The notes below the pieces were generated by a model. That model did not search any database. It was not told the DNA's origin and worked only from the letters and a program-made list of their open reading frames with translations. The position numbers were made by a program, and so were the translations under genes. A DNA stretch of 24,434 bases from CAZTAR01 sp043813895 (lineage in GTDB: Bacteria > Planctomycetota > Phycisphaerae > UBA1845 > UTPLA1): assembly GCA_043813895.1 (NCBI GenBank), contig JBDRKQ010000217.1, positions 1 through 24,434 of the forward strand, written 5' to 3'. Of the stretch, positions 21,427 through 24,434 are shown piece by piece (within the stretch, counting starts at the first letter, position 1; each line of letters starts with the position of its first letter).

Positions 21427-22779
21427 ATGTTCAAACGCGTTCTAATTGCCAACCGCGGTGAGATCGCCCTTCGTGTCATTCGCGCCTGCAAGGAGTTGGG
21501 CATCGAGTCCGTCGCTGCGTATTCGCAGGCGGACGCAGACTCACCGCACCTGGAACAGGCGGACGTCAAGGTGTGTATCGGGCCAGCCAAGAGCGCCGGC
21601 AGCTACCTCAACATGGAAGCCGTCATTCAGGCTGCCGACCAGAACGATTGCTGCGCGATCCATCCCGGCTACGGCTTCCTGGCGGAGAATGCCCTCTTCG
21701 CCGAGCTTTGCGAACAAGCGAAGATGACCTTCATTGGCCCGCCGGCAGCGGCAATCCGGGCGATGGGCGACAAGGCCACGGCTCGCGAGACGATGCGCGA
21801 GGCAGGCCTACCGGTCATTCCAGGCTCGCGCGGAACGCTGCGCAACGTCGAGGAAGGCCTCGCGCTGGCGAAGGAGATCGGCTTCCCGGTCCTGCTCAAG
21901 GCCACTGCCGGCGGCGGCGGAAGAGGAATGCGGCGCGTGAATGCCGCCGGCGAGTTCAAGCAGAAGTTCCAGGAGGCCTCGCTCGAAGCGGAAAAGGCAT
22001 TCGGCAACGCCGGCCTCTACCTCGAAAAGTACATCATCGACGGCCGGCACATCGAGTTCCAGATCATGGCGGACGCCTTTGGGAGCGTCGTTCATTTCGG
22101 CGAGCGCGAGTGTTCCGCACAGCGCCGGCACCAGAAACTCGTGGAGGAGTCACCCTCTCCCGTCATGACACCTGAGCTGCGGCAAGAACTGGGAGAGAAG
22201 CTGCGCCGGGTCATGCGGACCATCGGCTACCGCAATGCCGGAACGGTCGAGTTCTTCAGGGATCCGGACGGGAACATCTTCTTCATGGAAGTCAATGCCC
22301 GGCTCCAGGTCGAGCATCCCGTCACCGAGCAGGTCGTTCGGCGCGACCTCGTGACCGAGCAGATTCGCGTCGCGGCGAACGAGGCGCTCTCCTTCAGTCA
22401 AGACGACATCGACATGCAAGGACATTCGATCGAATGTCGAATCAACGCCGAAGACCCGTTCGACGACTTCAAGCCGTCGCCCGGCGAGGTCGTGGAGTTT
22501 GTGCCGCCCGGCGAGATCCCCGGCGTGACCGTGCGGGTCGACTCGCACGTGCAGCCCGGCTACCGCATTCCGGTCTACTACGACTCGCTTATTGCGAAGC
22601 TGATCGTCTGGGGACCGGACCGCGACGCCGCCCGCAACGGCATGATCAAAGCGCTGAAGGCCTTCCACGTCCGCGGCGTCAAGACGACGATTCCCGTTCA
22701 TCTAAAGATCATGAAAGACAGGGACTTCGCGGCAGGAAACTACGACACGAGCTTCATCGAAAGGCTGTTGGGCAATTGA
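21427..22779 (+). CDS. accC: Biotin carboxylase subunit of an acyl-CoA carboxylase
   Basis: A 450-residue ATP-grasp enzyme that carboxylates the biotin of a carrier protein with bicarbonate and ATP. The start is family-typical (MFKRVLIANRGEIALRVIRAC). Visible elements are HPGYGFLAEN, the glycine-rich ATP loop KATAGGGGRGMRRV (159-171), HIEFQIMAD, RECSAQRRHQKLVEESPS, and FMEVNARLQVEHPVTE (287-301), with Glu288/Asn290 for metal and Glu296/Arg292 at the active site. No biotinyl domain is fused, so a separate carrier is needed, perhaps beyond the window end. An in-frame GTG at 21418 would add three residues; the ATG at 21427 fits the family. Neither has a Shine-Dalgarno sequence: the region before it is heptamer repeat followed by TTGTTT, as before the next gene. 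It could serve acetyl-, propionyl- or methylcrotonyl-CoA carboxylase; neighbours favour a branched or unsaturated acyl-CoA. Confidence 0.93.
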   Translation: MFKRVLIANRGEIALRVIRACKELGIESVAAYSQADADSPHLEQADVKVCIGPAKSAGSYLNMEAVIQAADQNDCCAIHPGYGFLAENALFAELCEQAKMTFIGPPAAAIRAMGDKATARETMREAGLPVIPGSRGTLRNVEEGLALAKEIGFPVLLKATAGGGGRGMRRVNAAGEFKQKFQEASLEAEKAFGNAGLYLEKYIIDGRHIEFQIMADAFGSVVHFGERECSAQRRHQKLVEESPSPVMTPELRQELGEKLRRVMRTIGYRNAGTVEFFRDPDGNIFFMEVNARLQVEHPVTEQVVRRDLVTEQIRVAANEALSFSQDDIDMQGHSIECRINAEDPFDDFKPSPGEVVEFVPPGEIPGVTVRVDSHVQPGYRIPVYYDSLIAKLIVWGPDRDAARNGMIKALKAFHVRGVKTTIPVHLKIMKDRDFAAGNYDTSFIERLLGN

Positions 22780-22867
22780 CGATTCAAGATTGGGGATTGA
22801 CGATTTGACCTGGGGGATGCTCCGCACCGACACTCAATCGTCAATCCGAAATCGTCAACCCCCAATC
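22771..22867 (+). repeat. Heptamer repeats forming an inverted pair before the carboxyltransferase gene
   Basis: GATTNNN-type heptamers at 22781-22806 face CAATNNN-type heptamers at 22834-22867. The segments 22788-22806 and 22849-22867 are reverse complements at 18 of 19 positions, with a 42-nt loop. The biotin carboxylase stop codon (TGA in CAATTGACGATT) lies inside the first units. Confidence 0.82.
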
Positions 22868-22880
22868 CGCAGGGTTGTTT

Positions 22881-24434
22881 ATGGCAAAAGTAATCCTCCA
22901 CCCGATTGGCTCGCCCGCTGAAGAGGCGATTGACGAGAAGGCCTTCGCGGACAATTTCGAGAAGATGCAGGCGCTCAACGAGCGCCTGACGCAGGGCCGA
23001 GAGGAAGTCCGCGCCGGCTGGGGCGACGAGTACGTCGAGCGCGTTCATGCAAAGGGCAAGCTCACCACCTGGGAGCGGATCGACCTGCTCAAGGATCCCG
23101 ACACGACCGTCTTTCCGATCAACACCTTCGTGAACTACGGCCTCGAGTTCGGCAAGCCGCCCCGAACCTCTCCCGCAGCGGGCGTCATCACCGCCTTCAC
23201 GCGGATCCACGGACGCCTCACCGTCGTGATTGCCAACGATAACACGGTCGCATCCGGGTCGTGGTGGCCGCTGACGCCGGAGAAGATCGAGCGGGCCCAG
23301 GAAGTCGGCCTGCGGCTCAAGGTTCCCGTGATCTATCTCGTCGATTGCTCGGGGCTTAACCTCCCTGAACAGTCCAAGACCTTCCCCGGCAGGATCGGCG
23401 CTGGCTACATCTTCAAGATGAATGCGCTCCTCTCCGCCAGCGGCGTCCCACAGATCGCCGGCGTACTCGGCGACTGCATCGCGGGCGGGGGCTACATGCC
23501 CATTATCTCCGACAAGCTCTTCATGACCGAACAGGCCTACATGGTCATCGCCGGCGCGGCACTCATCAAGGGCGCCAAGGCCCAGAAGATCACCTCGCTC
23601 ACGATCGGCGGACCGGACGTGCATGTCCATCTGTCGAACTGCGCCGATGAGCGCGTGCCGGACGACCTGACAATGATCAGGCGAATTCGGCAGGAGGTGG
23701 AGAAGCTGCCGGCCAGCGCTATCGCGTACTACCGTCACGGCTTCGCGCCGGCCCCGCCGCGGTTCTCGCCGCACGAGCTCAAGGGCCTGCTTCCCGTCGA
23801 CCACCGAGTCGTCTACAGCATCCACCAGATCATTGCCAGGCTCGTAGACAGCTCGCTCTTCTGGGAGCTCCTGCCGCACACCGGCGAGGAGATGGTCACC
23901 GGCATCGCCCGGATCAACGGCCTCTACGTCGGCATCATCGCGAACAACCAGCAGCTCACGCTCCACCCGGAACTCAAGGACCGCACGCGCGCCGGCGGCC
24001 TGCTCTATCGCGAGGGCATCGCCAAGATCTCCCAATTCTCCAGGTCCTGCGACTCCGACGGCATCCCGATCATCTGGCTTCAAGACATCTCCGGTTTCGA
24101 CATCGGCCTTGAAGCGGAGAAGCACGGTTTGCTGGGATACGGCTCGAACCTCCTCTACACGAACTCGACGAACACGGTGCCGATGATCACGGTCCTCCTG
24201 CGCAAGGCGTCCGGCGCGGGCTACTACGCCATGACCGGCCTGCCGTACGAGCCAATCGTGCAGCTTTCCACGCCGCTGACGCGGCTGGCCGTTATGGAAG
24301 GCCGAACACTCGCGATCGGTGCTTTCCGCACGAAGCTCGATGACAATTTCCAGATCACCGCGAAGGACCCGGAGGAGCGTGCGAAGATCGTGGCAGGGAT
24401 GAAGGGTGTCGAAGATCGCATCGAGGCCGACATG
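22881..24434 (+). CDS. Acyl-CoA carboxyltransferase subunit, GcdA (glutaconyl-CoA decarboxylase alpha)-like, 3' end outside the window
   Basis: The frame is open for 518 codons to the last base, so the C-terminus is missing. Two crotonase-fold halves are visible. The N-terminal half runs from KGKLTTWERIDLL through GRLTVVIANDNTVASG, VPVIYLVDCSGLNLPEQ and GVPQIAGVLGDCIAGGGYMPI to MVIAGAALIKGA. The C-terminal half has EMVTGIARINGLYVGIIANNQ, IPIIWLQDISGFDIGLEAEKHGLLGYGSNLLY and ITVLLRKASGAGYYAMTG. Both oxyanion loops (about 197-207 and 437-448) are present. The wording (NCSG/DCSG.....EQ, GGGY, TG(I/L)A(R/K)(I/V)NGL, IQD.(T/S)G.D(I/V)G) is closer to the GcdA group than to AccA/AccD or MCC-beta. 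With the adjacent biotin carboxylase it probably interconverts a carboxylated and decarboxylated enoyl-CoA; 3-methylglutaconyl-CoA/3-methylcrotonyl-CoA is the pair suggested by context. No Shine-Dalgarno sequence; TTGTTT precedes the ATG. Confidence 0.88.
   Translation, partial: MAKVILHPIGSPAEEAIDEKAFADNFEKMQALNERLTQGREEVRAGWGDEYVERVHAKGKLTTWERIDLLKDPDTTVFPINTFVNYGLEFGKPPRTSPAAGVITAFTRIHGRLTVVIANDNTVASGSWWPLTPEKIERAQEVGLRLKVPVIYLVDCSGLNLPEQSKTFPGRIGAGYIFKMNALLSASGVPQIAGVLGDCIAGGGYMPIISDKLFMTEQAYMVIAGAALIKGAKAQKITSLTIGGPDVHVHLSNCADERVPDDLTMIRRIRQEVEKLPASAIAYYRHGFAPAPPRFSPHELKGLLPVDHRVVYSIHQIIARLVDSSLFWELLPHTGEEMVTGIARINGLYVGIIANNQQLTLHPELKDRTRAGGLLYREGIAKISQFSRSCDSDGIPIIWLQDISGFDIGLEAEKHGLLGYGSNLLYTNSTNTVPMITVLLRKASGAGYYAMTGLPYEPIVQLSTPLTRLAVMEGRTLAIGAFRTKLDDNFQITAKDPEERAKIVAGMKGVEDRIEADM

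Overview
The window looks like a high-GC bacterial chromosome segment, most likely from a planctomycete (Planctomycetota, perhaps Phycisphaerae or a relative). Three things suggest this. A large exported protein (15137-17302, minus) carries the DCNxNGxPDEC-type calcium motif and the GACCxxxxSC cysteine-rich modules that are common in planctomycete surface proteins. Glycine decarboxylase is split into two genes. Nearly every intergenic gap holds short dispersed palindromes or 7-nt repeats. No marker gene (rRNA, tRNA) is present, so the assignment is inference.

Layout. 1-288: C-terminal end of an NDUFA9-like NAD-binding protein. 522-1394 (minus): LipM-type octanoyltransferase with a palindromic repeat inside its coding sequence. 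1493-4814 (plus): an unrecognised protein with an L7/L12-like N-terminus, then two GT4/GT-B glycosyltransferases. 4842-5861 (minus): a three-gene unit of YlbF-family protein, small protein and nucleotidyltransferase. 5954-8290 (plus): RNase R. 8365-13124 (plus): glycine cleavage genes gcvT-gcvH-gcvPA-gcvPB, with repeat-filled spacers. 13172-15085 (plus): DinB-like protein and a serine beta-lactamase-like lipoprotein. 15137-17302 (minus): the cysteine-rich exported protein. 17763-24434 (plus): an acyl-CoA metabolic cluster that runs off the window.

The acyl-CoA cluster is the most interesting part. An archaeal-type HMG-CoA synthase, an SCP2-like archaeal-type thiolase and a DUF35 zinc-ribbon/OB protein are packed together, as in the archaeal acetyl-CoA to HMG-CoA channelling complex. 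They are followed by a LiuC-like methylglutaconyl-CoA hydratase, a stand-alone biotin carboxylase and a GcdA-like carboxyltransferase. In order, these enzymes would connect acetyl-CoA, acetoacetyl-CoA, HMG-CoA, 3-methylglutaconyl-CoA and 3-methylcrotonyl-CoA. No HMG-CoA reductase or HMG-CoA lyase is seen in the window. This suggests either synthesis of isovaleryl-CoA-type units from acetyl-CoA, or a lyase-free leucine/isovalerate route. It is a hypothesis from gene content.

The second theme is repeat invasion. At least four palindrome families, two 7-nt repeat families and one 26-nt tandem array occupy spacers, start regions and stop codons. Two of them sit in frame inside enzyme genes (lipM and a glycosyltransferase). 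Several palindrome copies differ by paired changes that keep the stem, which points to a structured element rather than chance.
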